64,000 nt of DNA from Bacillus sp. FJAT-42376 (GTDB lineage Bacteria; Bacillota; Bacilli; Bacillales; Bacillaceae). The DNA lies in assembly GCF_003816055.1 (NCBI RefSeq), contig NZ_CP033906.1:3596001-3660000 (forward strand), read 5' to 3'. The notes under the pieces are model-generated. The model saw nothing but the letters and a program-made list of their open reading frames with translations, did not search any database and was not told the origin of the DNA. A program made the position numbers and the translations under genes. This document shows positions 16,524 to 25,980 of the stretch, in pieces (the first letter of the stretch is position 1; each line of letters opens with the position of its first letter).

Positions 16524-16552
16524 ATATTATGATTCTATTCATAAAATGTCAA
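16524..16552 (-). promoter_or_regulatory. feo operon promoter with a perfect inverted repeat
   Basis: On the minus strand, TTGACA (16547-16552) and TAATAT (16524-16529) are spaced 17 bp. The spacer and -10 contain TTATGA-6-TCATAA (16527-16544), a perfect 6-6-6 inverted repeat in the right place for a repressor. It only loosely resembles a Fur box, so the regulator is open. Confidence 0.75.
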
Positions 16553-16587
16553 TTGCCAATCCAAAGTGAAGAAAAAATTTTTAAATG

Positions 16588-16629
16588 AAAACAAAAAACC
16601 TTCTGCCGAGAACGAAGGTTTTTTGTTTT
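16588..16629. terminator. Hairpin between the divergent feoA and SH3 genes
   Basis: AAAACAAAAAACCTTC and GAAGGTTTTTTGTTTT form a 16-bp perfect stem with a 10-base loop and T run. It sits upstream of both divergent genes, so it may insulate them, or it may be a leader attenuator for the gene at 16708. Confidence 0.6.
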
Positions 16630-16707
16630 ATCTGAGTTTAACTTGTAACAATCTGCTTGTTCAGGCCGTTCTATTTTCGAATACAAATAACGATTGAGGT
16701 GGATAAA

Positions 16708-17196
16708 ATGAACAGATGGTTCAAAACAGCAGGTACAACGGTTCTTGCCATTGGTATACTCTCGTCGCCGCTCAGCACAAATCTCCCTTTTGCAGAAACA
16801 CATTCAGCTAAAGCATCCGCTGCCTACACGTATGAAGTGACGGCCAGTCAATTAAATATCCGTGCTGCTGCCAGTACGAAAGCAAAAATCGTCGGAACCC
16901 TTCCAAAAGGAGCAGCCGTTGAGATAAAACGGATCACCTCAGGGTGGATTTCTTTTCAATATAAAGGGAAAACCGCTTATGCCAGCTCTAAATACGTCCT
17001 TCCAATCGCCGGCACCGGGATAGCAAAAGCGAATGTAAACTTGAGATCATCCTCCAGCACGAAAGCGAAAAGCCTGACGGTCATTCCAAAAGGAGCAAAA
17101 GTGAAGGTTCACGAATGGGGTTCTGAATGGTCGAGAATCGACTATCGGGGAAAAAAAGGATGGGCCAGCTCCAAGTATTTACTTGGATTTGATTGA
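16708..17196 (+). CDS. Secreted protein with two bacterial SH3 domains
   Basis: I start at ATG 16708, which follows GAGGTGG, rather than 17 codons earlier. The 162-residue product has a signal peptide (about residues 1-30, ending FAETHSAKASA). SH3b repeats follow at about 38-92 and 103-160; each has the NVR/NIRaaaSTkAK...iPKGakV pattern and a closing W.kY.GK.gWAsSKYL. SH3b modules bind peptidoglycan. No catalytic domain is present, so it is a wall-binding protein of unknown effect. Confidence 0.88.
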   Translation: MNRWFKTAGTTVLAIGILSSPLSTNLPFAETHSAKASAAYTYEVTASQLNIRAAASTKAKIVGTLPKGAAVEIKRITSGWISFQYKGKTAYASSKYVLPIAGTGIAKANVNLRSSSSTKAKSLTVIPKGAKVKVHEWGSEWSRIDYRGKKGWASSKYLLGFD

Positions 17197-17201
17197 TCGG
17201 G

Positions 17202-17306
17202 CCTTGGGGAAAAGGGGAGGTCCAGCCCTCTTTTCCCCAAGGGACTAGCCAGTCATATTAAATGAAAACAGGGAAATGCATAGAATGCGTTTCCCTGTTT
17301 TCATTT
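17202..17306. terminator. Two consecutive hairpins after the SH3 gene
   Basis: The first pairs CCTTGGGGAAAAGGG with CTTTTCCCCAAGG (17202-17243) without a T run. The second pairs AATGAAAACAGGGAAA with TTTCCCTGTTTTCATT (17261-17306) and is flanked by A and T runs, so it is a bidirectional terminator. Confidence 0.75.
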
Positions 17307-17337
17307 GATGAGATTTTTTAGTTTTAGAGACTCCATA

Positions 17338-17715
17338 TCAATCCTTTTTACTCACAATGAGCGGCAAAGCATCAACAGACTTAAACTCCTCTTTATTAAA
17401 CAAGCAAACTTCCATTAACTCTTTTATTGTCCCAGCTTGAGTTACCTCTTTTTGATCGATGGGGACAGTCCGGAGCTGCTGCTTCACCGGTCCGTTTGAG
17501 TTAGGTTCAATACAATACTCGGCTCCTGCCCGTTTCTGCTTCTGCGATGATTCCTCCACCCAGACAGGCAGTCTGAACGTCCATAACTGGCGGTTCTTCC
17601 CCTTTTTTCTGGTCTGCTGATTTTCAAAGGCGCTTGGCTGGCTGCCTTTATCCCCCGTCTTCTCTGTATGCCGAATCAGGGCGGTGCATTTTATTCTTTT
17701 CTCTAAGCATCCTGT
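17338..17715 (-). pseudogene. Open frame without a good start, unknown family
   Basis: The minus-strand frame is open from the TAA at about 17715 down to the stop at 17338. It translates to a coherent basic-to-acidic sequence (CTALIRHTEKTGDKG, then QLWTFRLPVWVEE, then EYCIEPNSNGPVKQQLRT, ending ALPLIVSKKD). The only usual start is a GTG at 17559 with no ribosome-binding site, which would give 73 residues. It looks like a gene that lost its 5' end. I do not recognise the family. Confidence 0.4.
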
Positions 17716-17733
17716 TTAGACAAATCCAAAAGG

Positions 17734-18666
17734 CTATTGATATACAGAAATCGGTACGGTCACTTCCGGCATTCCGGATGCGTAAGGGCCCACTTCATAT
17801 TGTTGAAAAATAAGCTTTATCCCTTTGCTGTGAAACGTCCATGTCCTGCTGTTGTTTATTGTTATATCTTTTAAAGCGTCTTCGAAAATAGCCGTCTGCT
17901 GTTTATTCGCCTGATTTCTCAAATCAGCAGCTGCATAATTTTTCAGTTTGGCTATTTTATCATGGATGACTTTTGTTAGTTGAAACGGAGTGCCATTAAG
18001 CGTATTAAAATTAAGCGTTTTTGCGAAGGTCGTCCCATGGGCTCCCCCTAAATACTGGTATTCATAAAATACAATACTCAGAAGATGATTTTTATTGAAG
18101 TGGATTTCATAAGTCGATTTGTACTCATATGGGACCCATTTATAAGGTTTGCCGTCTTTTTCCCATTGCTCTTTATCCTTCTCTTCTTTTTCTTTAAAGG
18201 CCTTGTATTGAACGGCACTTTTTCCCGCTTGGTTCTTCAGCTCCTGATTAATGGCTTTCTCTGCTTCCCGGTTCGTCATCCCGATCATTTGAGGATACTC
18301 TACAGGAGCAGAGCCCTCTCTCATTCTTATGGACTTGATCCCGTTTACTGCTTCATAACGGGACCTGGATGGAGTTTCATATTTTACTGTTCTGTCAGAT
18401 TGGACATATTTCCCTCCGCCGATTCCAAACCAGCCGCCCCGATTTGTATAAACTCTTGATACATGGTTTTGTTTTAGAGTTGAAATCTTTTTGTAAGCAG
18501 AACCTTCTTTTGTATAAATGGAGGTATCTGTCAATGCTGTAACCCTTCCGATTTGCCCGGGTTTTAATTCTGAACCGGACCATGAAGCGGCTGCTAGAGC
18601 AGGCTCATGAGGCATTGCGCCGAAAGCAATTCCCAGTGCAAGTAAAGCCAACCATGCTTTTTTCAT
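17734..18666 (-). CDS. Secreted DUF4163/DUF3298 protein with N-terminal SH3-like domain
   Basis: A 310-residue protein with a signal peptide (residues 1-25, ending PALAAAS). An SH3-like segment (about 33-95: ELKPGQIGRVTALTDTSIYTKEG) is followed by a PdaC/RsiV-type region. This has PQMIGMTNREAEKAINQELK (DUF4163) and LGGAHGTTFAKTLNFNTLNGTPFQL (DUF3298), the latter with the characteristic GGAHG...N motif. In RsiV the equivalent domain binds lysozyme, and in PdaC it accompanies a deacetylase. Here no membrane anchor or catalytic domain is present, so it is probably a wall-associated sensor or inhibitor-binding protein. Confidence 0.82.
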   Translation of the reverse strand: MKKAWLALLALGIAFGAMPHEPALAAASWSGSELKPGQIGRVTALTDTSIYTKEGSAYKKISTLKQNHVSRVYTNRGGWFGIGGGKYVQSDRTVKYETPSRSRYEAVNGIKSIRMREGSAPVEYPQMIGMTNREAEKAINQELKNQAGKSAVQYKAFKEKEEKDKEQWEKDGKPYKWVPYEYKSTYEIHFNKNHLLSIVFYEYQYLGGAHGTTFAKTLNFNTLNGTPFQLTKVIHDKIAKLKNYAAADLRNQANKQQTAIFEDALKDITINNSRTWTFHSKGIKLIFQQYEVGPYASGMPEVTVPISVYQ

Positions 18667-18855
18667 TATGCTGCATCCCTTCCTCTTGATTTGCAGAGAA
18701 CCTCTCTGCTTACCTATAAAACGAAGCCAAGCGGAAAATAGTTTCCTTCCAATTAACCCATTCTTTATTTACGGTCAAATCCCTGCTTTTCATTTGCTCT
18801 GTTTATCAGTATGATAAAAAAAACAAAAACCGGAAAATATTTGCCCAGTCCTGCT

Positions 18856-18879
18856 CTTACCTGCCAGCTGGCAGGTAAG
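18856..18879. promoter_or_regulatory. Perfect 24-bp palindrome upstream of the molybdoenzyme gene
   Basis: CTTACCTGCCAG followed by its exact complement reversed. It lies 33 bp before the ATG at 18913 and has no T run, so it suits an operator or a leader hairpin better than a terminator. Confidence 0.65.
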
Positions 18880-18912
18880 AAAGCTTCTATCCGAATCTCA
18901 GGAGGTTCTTCT

Positions 18913-20955
18913 ATGAAATCTTTTGTCAGCCAGAAAAACGGGATATTCAAATCTGTATGCTCACTGGACTGTCCCGATCAGTGCGGATTGCTTTTGCATA
19001 AAGAGAATGGAAAAATCGTTAAGGTGGAAGGTGATCCGGAGCATCCTGTGACGAAAGGAAGCATTTGCAACAAGGTCCGTCATATGACGGATCGTATCTA
19101 TGATCCGAAGCGCCTTGCTTATCCGATGAAGAGAGTTGGACCCAAAGGGGAAGGGCGCTTCGAGAGAATCAGCTGGGAAGAGGCGATTGAAACCATTAAA
19201 TCCCGCTGGACCAAACTCATTCACTCCGATGGCCCGGAAAGCATTCTTCCATACAGCTTTTACGGAAACATGGGCCTCCTTTCTTCCGAAGGGCTGGACC
19301 GCCGGTTTTTCCATAAGCTGGGTGCCAGTTTGCTTGACCGCGCAATCTGCAATGTTGCGGGTTCGATTGGCTATCGATATACGATGGGAGGCAGTCTGGG
19401 AATCGATCCGGAAGAAACCATTCACTCCAAGCTGATTATTTTTTGGGGAATCAATGCAGTAAGCACCAATATGCACCAAGTGGCGCTCGCCCAAAAAGCG
19501 CGGAAAAACGGAGCGAAAATTGTGGTCATTGATGTGCATAAGAATCAGACCGGACGAATGGCTGACTGGTTTATCCCCATTCTTCCCGGAACCGACAGCG
19601 CTCTTGCCCTTGGCTTAATGCATATCCTTTTTAAAGAAAACTATGCTGATGAATCGTTTCTTGAAAAATACACGGTTGGTTATGCAGAATTAAAAGAACA
19701 TGTCATTCAATATGATCCGGATACGGTATCCGCTATTACTGGAGTTCCTGTCGATGACCTCTTTCAACTAGCGAGGATGTATGGCGAGATAAGTCCCTCT
19801 TTTATTCGGATCGGAAACGGGCTTCAGCATCATGACAATGGAGGGATGAATGTCCGGACCATTGCCTGTCTCCCTGCTGTTACCGGACAATGGCTTCATA
19901 GAGGGGGCGGGGCAATTAAAGGAAATTCCAGCTACCTTCAGCATAACAGCGTGGCGCTGGAACGATTGGATTTGCTTGAAAAGAAAAACACCCGGATCAT
20001 CAATATGAATCAGCTTGGACGAAGCCTGCTAGAGCTCAATCCGCCTATACAATCGCTTTTTGTTTATAACAGCAATCCCGCTGTTGTTGCTCCGGAAGCA
20101 AATAAAGTTAAAGAAGGGCTTTCCAGAGAAGATCTTTTCACGGTCGTTCATGATTTATTCTTAACGGAAACCGCAGCCTATGCCGACATCGTCCTGCCCG
20201 CAGCCTCTTCCTTTGAGAATACGGACTTTTATTCATCCTATTGGCATCACTTTATGCAGATCCAGCGGCCTGTGATTGACACATATGGGGAGTCCAAATC
20301 CAATACAGAGCTTTTTCGTATGCTTGCCAAAGCGTTTCATATGGATACAGAGCTTTTCGATGTGTCAGAGGCTGAATTAATTAAGCAGGCTGTGGATCAG
20401 TCAGATAACCCATATATTAAGGAAATAAGCTATGATGCCCTGATGGAAAACGACTATGTAAAAGCAGACGTCAAACCGCTGTTCCCAGGAAAGCTGCCGA
20501 CGCCGAGCGGAAAAATTGAATTGTATTCTGAACAGATGATGAAGCATGGATACCCTGCTCTTCCATCCTACTCACCTCTCGTAAAAGACGGAGATTTTCC
20601 ATTTCTTTTTGTTCCTGGACCCAATCATAATTTTTTAAACTCAACATTTAATAACAACCAAAAGCATGTTGAGCTTGAAAAGCAGCCTCGGGTGCATATC
20701 CATGAACTGGATGCCGGGCGTTTAGGATTGATCAGCGGAGATTTGGCCAGGGTCTGGAATGACCGCGGAGAATGTGAACTTGCAGTATCAGTAGGAACAA
20801 ACGTCCTTCCCGGCGTTTTGGTCAGTCAAGGTTTATGGGCGGATACTAAAGAAAAGAAGCACCTTGTAAATTCGTTAACCCCTGACCGGCTTGCAGACAT
20901 GGGCGGTGGAGCCGTCTTTTTTTCCGGACGTGTAAATGTTGAAAAATTGAACTAA
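18913..20955 (+). CDS. Molybdopterin-dependent oxidoreductase, YoaE/YyaE-like
   Basis: I start at ATG 18913 behind AGGAGG; the frame is open 34 codons further upstream, but that part crosses the palindrome. The 680-residue enzyme has a [4Fe-4S] motif at its N-terminus (CSLDCPDQC...GSICNK), the MGD-binding molybdopterin domain (FWGINAVSTNMHQ; VVHDLFLTETAAYADIVLPA) and the C-terminal molydopterin-binding barrel (FLFVPGPNHNFLNSTF). It has no signal or Tat motif, so it is cytoplasmic. This matches the DMSO-reductase family group that includes B. subtilis YoaE and YyaE. The substrate is unknown and no partner subunit is adjacent. Confidence 0.87.
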   Translation: MKSFVSQKNGIFKSVCSLDCPDQCGLLLHKENGKIVKVEGDPEHPVTKGSICNKVRHMTDRIYDPKRLAYPMKRVGPKGEGRFERISWEEAIETIKSRWTKLIHSDGPESILPYSFYGNMGLLSSEGLDRRFFHKLGASLLDRAICNVAGSIGYRYTMGGSLGIDPEETIHSKLIIFWGINAVSTNMHQVALAQKARKNGAKIVVIDVHKNQTGRMADWFIPILPGTDSALALGLMHILFKENYADESFLEKYTVGYAELKEHVIQYDPDTVSAITGVPVDDLFQLARMYGEISPSFIRIGNGLQHHDNGGMNVRTIACLPAVTGQWLHRGGGAIKGNSSYLQHNSVALERLDLLEKKNTRIINMNQLGRSLLELNPPIQSLFVYNSNPAVVAPEANKVKEGLSREDLFTVVHDLFLTETAAYADIVLPAASSFENTDFYSSYWHHFMQIQRPVIDTYGESKSNTELFRMLAKAFHMDTELFDVSEAELIKQAVDQSDNPYIKEISYDALMENDYVKADVKPLFPGKLPTPSGKIELYSEQMMKHGYPALPSYSPLVKDGDFPFLFVPGPNHNFLNSTFNNNQKHVELEKQPRVHIHELDAGRLGLISGDLARVWNDRGECELAVSVGTNVLPGVLVSQGLWADTKEKKHLVNSLTPDRLADMGGGAVFFSGRVNVEKLN

Positions 20956-20990
20956 AAAACAGGCAGCTTTGGACACAGCTGCCTGTTTTT
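20956..20990 (+). terminator. Intrinsic terminator after the molybdoenzyme gene
   Basis: AAACAGGCAGCT and AGCTGCCTGTTT form a strong stem with a T run. It also lies at the 3' side of the small minus-strand gene that follows. Confidence 0.88.
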
Positions 20991-20997
20991 ATGCACC

Positions 20998-21174
20998 TTA
21001 TTCAGGTTTCTGCAGTTCCTCTTCGAAATAAAAGGTACTGGGATTTTCGTTTACGATATACGAATACTTCTTCATATGTTTGACATATTGGCATTTTGCA
21101 ATCGTCACGGGTTCTTTCGTTTTCTTAATAATGGCCCTTTCACCAGAGTGAAAAAGGTTGTTTGAGTTTTTCAA
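20998..21174 (-). CDS. Small protein of 58 residues, unknown function
   Basis: A TTG start with GAGGGAG about 9 bases upstream. The product begins MKNSNNLFHSGERAIIKKT and ends TFYFEEELQKPE. Alternating short strands (ERAIIKKTKEPVTIAKCQYV, then YSYIVNEN) suggest a small beta-barrel. It is below the usual size cut-off but has a proper ribosome-binding site and uses a converging terminator, so I think it is real. Family not recognised. Confidence 0.5.
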   Translation of the reverse strand: MKNSNNLFHSGERAIIKKTKEPVTIAKCQYVKHMKKYSYIVNENPSTFYFEEELQKPE

Positions 21175-21308
21175 AAGGACACTCCCTCTCTATAGCAATT
21201 ATACCATATAATACCCGTTCTAATGCCTGTATATAGGGATTGTGCCGCGACTATTTATCTAAAGCGCTTTCTTTTCCGGTTAGAGGACCAGTGAAAAGCA
21301 TTCAAATA

Positions 21309-21345
21309 CAAACAGGTACGGGAACACGTACCTGTTTGATTATTC
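21309..21345. terminator. Hairpin terminator in the gap before the formate dehydrogenase operon
   Basis: CAAACAGGTACG and CGTACCTGTTTG form a 12-bp stem with a 6-base loop and modest T content. It lies 96 bp beyond the DUF1641 stop. The remaining 21175-21440 shows no gene. Confidence 0.6.
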
Positions 21346-21440
21346 TTTATGGCTGGTTCAGCCTGACTGTCTTCCTTTTTCTTCCGCTGAAAAACAAGGC
21401 ACTTTCTGCTTCAAGTCTCGAAGCTCTCATCATCTTTTGC

Positions 21441-21977
21441 TTAATTATTTTCTCCTCTGTCTACACGTTCATGTGCTTCTTGCTGTTTATTTTTTTCCAT
21501 ATGCTCTGTTTCCTCCCCAACCCCCTTTAAAAAGGTCAGCATCAAGGTTAACGCTCTATTAATTTCCGGGTCCTTAAGTGCCCGGGCCATATCCAGATAG
21601 CCCGTTTTTTTATTTGTATCCTTTGCTTCAGCTACCCGCTCAACTCCCTTATTCAATTTGATGAGCAGAGGCTCAAGCTGCTGAACGTTAATTGTTCCAA
21701 GCACCCCAAGCATGAGCAGCATGTTTTTTAATGTATTGGTGTTTTCCGGCTTATCCATCGCTTTCACTAATACGTGAAGCACTTTATCGCCTTGCCCGAG
21801 CAGTCCGTTTAAAAGGGGCAGAATTCCTCTGTCCTGCATATGCTGCATCAGTTTCAGCGACTCCAGAATGGCTGTTTTATTAGACACCAGGGCATCTTCC
21901 ACTTCACGCAAGTCCCTCTTCCGCTTATCCTCTTCACTTAATTCAAGTTTCGTGATTTTAGTCGTCGCGTTAGCCAT
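21441..21977 (-). CDS. DUF1641 protein, formate dehydrogenase partner (YrhD/YjgD-like)
   Basis: I start at MANATTK (ATG 21977) behind AAGGAGCGG. The 178-residue protein has the DUF1641 core [20 protein letters not shown], then [25 protein letters not shown], and closes with a charged tail. It overlaps the upstream dehydrogenase gene by 8 bp. In B. subtilis the same pair occurs twice (yjgC-yjgD and yrhE-yrhD), where the DUF1641 subunit links the catalytic subunit to the membrane or quinone pool. A similar role here is inferred. Confidence 0.85.
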   Translation of the reverse strand: MANATTKITKLELSEEDKRKRDLREVEDALVSNKTAILESLKLMQHMQDRGILPLLNGLLGQGDKVLHVLVKAMDKPENTNTLKNMLLMLGVLGTINVQQLEPLLIKLNKGVERVAEAKDTNKKTGYLDMARALKDPEINRALTLMLTFLKGVGEETEHMEKNKQQEAHERVDRGENN

Positions 21978-24927
21978 TATTCTTCCGCTCCTTCCTGACC
22001 AGATCCCCAGGGAATACATAATCTTTTCTTGCCCATTTCCGCTGTACCTCTACTCCCGTCTGCGGATTCGGATTTCCGTTGCGGTGATTAACCCTTGGCA
22101 ATGGATCAATTCCTTCTGTTTCAAGCACTTCAAGCCTCGCCTTTACTTCTTTATAGGCCGGTGTATCCGTATCTTTATCCGCATGGCTGCTTGTCAGGAG
22201 ATTAATGGCTGCCTCCCCGCTGTCGTTCATCGGGAGATACACTTCTTTTCCCCTGACCCTGTCTGTCACATGCGCCTGTACCTTCACCTGTCCGTATGGC
22301 GTCACTAATCTTACTAATGAACCGGTCTTAATTCCTCTTTCATCTGCAAGCACTTCCGATACCTCTAAAAAAGCACGTGGAGTTTTGCCTGTAATGCCTT
22401 CAGATTTATATGTCATATTCCCTTCATGGAAATGTTCGAGCAAGCGCCCGTTGTTCACATGAACATCATACTCAGAGTCGTAAGTCAGCGGCTGTGTCCA
22501 TTCAAGCGGAACAAGTCTTGCTTTCTTATCAGGGAATGGGAAGCCATCCGTAAAGAGCAGCGGGGTATCCTTTCCATCCGCTGCAACCGGCCATTGAAGA
22601 CTGTTATATCCTTCAAGCCGGTCATACGTCACTCCTGCAAACAATGGAGCAAGCTGGGCCGCTTCCGCCATGATTTCACTTGGATGATCATACTTCCAGC
22701 CCGCACCAAGTTTATTGGCGATTTCCATGATGATCTTCCAGTCCGGCTTTGAATCGCCGAGCGGTTCTAGTACCTGATAAAGGCGCTGGATTCTTCGCTC
22801 CGTGTTCGTAAAGGTCCCCTCTTTTTCAAGACTTGGACTGGCAGGGAGAACCACATCCGCAAATTGCGCTGTCCGGGTGAAGAAAATATCCTGAACGACA
22901 AAGAAATCCAGTTTTTCATAGGCTGCCTGCACATAATTGATATTGGAATCCACAATTCCCATTTCTTCTCCTTTTACGTACATCGCTTTTAAGTTACCGT
23001 CATGGATCGCTGCAATCATTTCATGATTGTTCAATCCGGCTTCGGCCGGGATTTTCACTCCCCATGCTTTCTCATATTTCTCTCTCGCTTCAGGATTCGT
23101 GACTTTTTCATAAGAAGGGAACCGGTCCGGCATGCTTCCAAAATCACTCGCACCCTGGACGTTGTTATGGCCTCGAAGCGGATACGCTCCGGCGCCGGGC
23201 TTTCCGTAATTTCCCGTAATTAAAAGCAGATTGGATATAGCTGTGCTCGTGTCGCTGCCTCCAAGATGCTGGGTCACTCCCATCGCCCATAGCGCACAAA
23301 CTGTTTTTGCTTCGTGAATCATTTCAGCCATTTTTTTCAAGTCTTCTATTTTGATTCCTGTTGCTTCGGACGCATACTCCATTGTGTATGGCTCCAGACT
23401 CCTTGTGTAATCTTTCAGTCCGTTTACTTGATTCGCCAAAAAGCTTTCATCCGCCCAGCCTTGGTCCAAAATGTATTTAGACACCGCTGACAGCCATACG
23501 ATATCAGAACCCGGATTCGGATTTACAAACAAATCAGAGCGCTCTGCCATTTCATGCTTCCGTATGTCGGCTACAATCAATTTCTGATGATGCAGTTTGT
23601 GAGACCGCTTAATTCTTGTTGATAAAACGGGATGAGATTCCGATGTATTGGAGCCAATCACCAAAATAAGCTCGGACATTTCAATATCTTTAATGCCCCC
23701 TGAATCTCCGCCGTGTCCTACCGTTCTGAATAAGCCCATCGTTGCCGGAGTCTGGCAGTACCTTGAACAGTTATCAATGTTGTTCGTGCCGATGACCGCT
23801 CTGCCAAGCTTTTGCATCAGGTAAGACTCTTCATTTGTACATTTTGAAGAGCTGATGAAGCTCAGGGCATCCGAACCGTGCTCATTTTTTATCTCCGTAA
23901 ATTTATTGGCAATCAGATTGAGCGCTTCCTCCCACTCTGCTTCACGGAAACCGTCTCCTTCACGGATGAGAGGCTTTGTCAGCCGCTCTTCGCTGTTCAC
24001 AAAATCCCAGCCGAATTTTCCTTTTACACAAGTTGAAATACCGTTAGCCGGGGCTTCTGCCTGAGGCTCCACTTTTAAAATATCCCGGCCTTTTGTCCAG
24101 ACGTCAAAACTGCAGCCAACGCCGCAATATGTGCAGACCGTTTTGGTTTTTTTAATTCTTTCTTCCCTCATAGCGGATTCCATATCGGAAATAGTCAAGA
24201 TGGAGCCATAGCCAGTCTCCACGTTTTTGGTAATTTCGATCATAGGACGAAGTGTTTCCTTCTGAATGTCGGTCATATATCCAGCTTCGCCTTCCATTCC
24301 TTTTTCCATCATGGCGTTGCACGGACATACTGTAGAACAATGCCCGCAGGATACACAGGAGGACTCATTGATCGGCACATCGTTATCCCAGATTACGCGT
24401 GGTTTCCCTCTTTCCCAGTCAATCGAGAGGGTTTCTGTAACCTGAACATTCTGACACGCTTCCACACAGCGGCCGCAAAGGATGCATTGATCAGGGTCAT
24501 AGCGGTAAAATGGATGAGAATTGTCGACAGGGTAGGGCTTTTGGGCAAAAGGAGTGCTTTGATGGTTGATTTTCATTTCTTTTACGGTGTTATGTATTTC
24601 ACAGCCGCCATTGTTATAATCGCAAACTGTACAGTACAGCTCATGATTTTTCAAAATGCGGTCCATCGCGATAATTTGTGCTTCCTTCACTTCTTTGGAA
24701 ACCGTGTCAATCTGATCTCCTTCTTTTAGAGAAGTCGAACAGGATCTTACAAATTCTCCGTTTACTTGAACTAAGCATGTGTCACACGTTTCAATGGCCC
24801 CAAGACTTGGATGATAGCAGACATTTGGAACCTCAATAGATGAATGAGATAAAAGGTCAAGGATGGTTTGATTCTCATGGGCTCTAGCATCTGTGCCATT
24901 AATTTTTACATTAAATGTTTCCGGCAT
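21970..24927 (-). CDS. Formate dehydrogenase alpha subunit (YrhE/YjgC-like), molybdenum/Fe-S
   Basis: The start is ATG 24927, 7 codons inside the longest frame, because GAGGAAGC then has proper spacing. The 985-residue protein is a NuoG-like array. It has an N-terminal [2Fe-2S] domain ([10 protein letters not shown]), a His-Cys cluster, two [4Fe-4S] ferredoxin motifs ([11 protein letters not shown] and [11 protein letters not shown]), then the MopB domain with [12 protein letters not shown]...[10 protein letters not shown] and the C-terminal dinucleotide-binding barrel. The Mo ligand region reads [16 protein letters not shown]. Cys replaces selenocysteine, and the His that follows it in E. 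coli FdhF is Gln. It should oxidise formate to CO2. A sigma-B-like promoter lies upstream. Confidence 0.92.
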   Translation of the reverse strand: MPETFNVKINGTDARAHENQTILDLLSHSSIEVPNVCYHPSLGAIETCDTCLVQVNGEFVRSCSTSLKEGDQIDTVSKEVKEAQIIAMDRILKNHELYCTVCDYNNGGCEIHNTVKEMKINHQSTPFAQKPYPVDNSHPFYRYDPDQCILCGRCVEACQNVQVTETLSIDWERGKPRVIWDNDVPINESSCVSCGHCSTVCPCNAMMEKGMEGEAGYMTDIQKETLRPMIEITKNVETGYGSILTISDMESAMREERIKKTKTVCTYCGVGCSFDVWTKGRDILKVEPQAEAPANGISTCVKGKFGWDFVNSEERLTKPLIREGDGFREAEWEEALNLIANKFTEIKNEHGSDALSFISSSKCTNEESYLMQKLGRAVIGTNNIDNCSRYCQTPATMGLFRTVGHGGDSGGIKDIEMSELILVIGSNTSESHPVLSTRIKRSHKLHHQKLIVADIRKHEMAERSDLFVNPNPGSDIVWLSAVSKYILDQGWADESFLANQVNGLKDYTRSLEPYTMEYASEATGIKIEDLKKMAEMIHEAKTVCALWAMGVTQHLGGSDTSTAISNLLLITGNYGKPGAGAYPLRGHNNVQGASDFGSMPDRFPSYEKVTNPEAREKYEKAWGVKIPAEAGLNNHEMIAAIHDGNLKAMYVKGEEMGIVDSNINYVQAAYEKLDFFVVQDIFFTRTAQFADVVLPASPSLEKEGTFTNTERRIQRLYQVLEPLGDSKPDWKIIMEIANKLGAGWKYDHPSEIMAEAAQLAPLFAGVTYDRLEGYNSLQWPVAADGKDTPLLFTDGFPFPDKKARLVPLEWTQPLTYDSEYDVHVNNGRLLEHFHEGNMTYKSEGITGKTPRAFLEVSEVLADERGIKTGSLVRLVTPYGQVKVQAHVTDRVRGKEVYLPMNDSGEAAINLLTSSHADKDTDTPAYKEVKARLEVLETEGIDPLPRVNHRNGNPNPQTGVEVQRKWARKDYVFPGDLVRKERKNNG

Positions 24928-24980
24928 ATTTCCGCTTCCTCTCTGCACGAAAATTTCATGAAAAGCTTCTACCTTTTTCC

Positions 24981-25005
24981 TTTCCCCAACTTTATAGATG
25001 TAAAC
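24981..25005 (-). promoter_or_regulatory. Sigma-B-like promoter of the formate dehydrogenase operon
   Basis: On the minus strand, GTTTAC (25000-25005), 13 bp, then GGGAAA (24981-24986). This fits the sigma-B pattern GTTTAA-N12-15-GGGWAW with one -35 mismatch. It lies about 54 bp before the start codon. The orthologous B. subtilis yjgCD genes belong to the general stress regulon, which agrees. Confidence 0.6.
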
Positions 25006-25173
25006 AGTATTGGAAAAAAATACTCTAATCCCGGTGGTTTGACAGCTAAAAAAAGGATAGAAGGCACACAGCCTATTTTTACCATTTTTTTGTTCTTTTA
25101 TTACCCGGACCGCAATGTCTGGAGAGGATGACGATACAAAAAAACGCCCCTTTACAGAGGCGGTATCACAGCA

Positions 25174-25980
25174 TTATTTCGTTTCAAAATATTTCGCAAG
25201 CTCCACAATCGCACTTCCCATTCGCTCATGATCCGGAACCACTATTCTGCTTATTCCTTCTTCCCTTAAAGACTGGGCCGTTACTTTTCCGACTGCGAGC
25301 GCCGCCACACTCTCTGAAAAGGCGGAAAGAACCTGTTGATCTGTACCGCAGTTTCTTGCGAATTCCATTAGAAATTTTGCCTGCGGCTTACTCGTGAAAT
25401 AAACCGCGTCAATTTTTTGGCTGATGATTTCGTCCAGGAGCGTATGCATCGTTTGCTCATCCGGGGCAACGTGGAGATAAGGCTGGATTTCCTTGCATTC
25501 TGCTCCTTGCTGCTGAAAAAATTCAACAAGCATAGGGGCGCGTTCCCCATGCAGCTGAAGAACGACTCTCTTTCCTTTGAACTCATGTTTAGCAAGTTCC
25601 CTCAGCAATCCTGCATTGCTTCCATCATCATCCTTTGCTGCTGCGGAAAGATTCCTGCTCTTCAGGAATTGAGCTGTTTTGTAGCCCCGTATTCCGATAG
25701 ACATCCGCTCCAGCTCATCAAGAAACTGCTTCTCTTTTCCCATCTCCTCCGCTTTTTTTACAATGGCTTCAGAGCCCATTCCTGTCGTCAAAATGATCCA
25801 GTCATAATGATGGTTGATCATATCCAGTACATCAGCTTTCAGCTTTTCATCATTGAGAAACACCGTTCCCTGTGCCGGACGGTGCAGGAACGTTCCCCCC
25901 ATGTTCTCAATCATTTTTTTAATTTCGTCTGCTTTCCGCTGTCCTGCAAACACGATCTTTCTGTCTAAAAGTTTTTTCAA
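25174..25980 (-). CDS. Uroporphyrinogen-III synthase family protein (HemD-like)
   Basis: I start at the TTG at 25980, which follows GGGGAGG, giving 268 residues; the frame runs further upstream without a ribosome-binding site. It has the two-lobe HemD pattern: IVFAGQRKADEIKKMIENMGG opening the first lobe, DWIILTTGMGSEAI at its hinge, and DAVYFTSKPQAKFLMEFA plus VAALAVGKVTAQSLRE in the second lobe. The stand-alone position outside the hem operon suggests a second, specialised copy. It lies just upstream of the formate dehydrogenase promoter region, in the same orientation but with no sign of cotranscription. Confidence 0.82.
   Translation of the reverse strand: MKKLLDRKIVFAGQRKADEIKKMIENMGGTFLHRPAQGTVFLNDEKLKADVLDMINHHYDWIILTTGMGSEAIVKKAEEMGKEKQFLDELERMSIGIRGYKTAQFLKSRNLSAAAKDDDGSNAGLLRELAKHEFKGKRVVLQLHGERAPMLVEFFQQQGAECKEIQPYLHVAPDEQTMHTLLDEIISQKIDAVYFTSKPQAKFLMEFARNCGTDQQVLSAFSESVAALAVGKVTAQSLREEGISRIVVPDHERMGSAIVELAKYFETK

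Noticed and set aside
16657..16707. 17-codon N-terminal extension of the SH3 protein
   Set aside because: No ribosome-binding site before it, while ATG 16708 has GAGGTGG and begins a proper signal peptide.
21258..21272. AAAGCGCTTTCT cre-like sequence
   Set aside because: Two mismatches at key positions and no gene start nearby on either strand.
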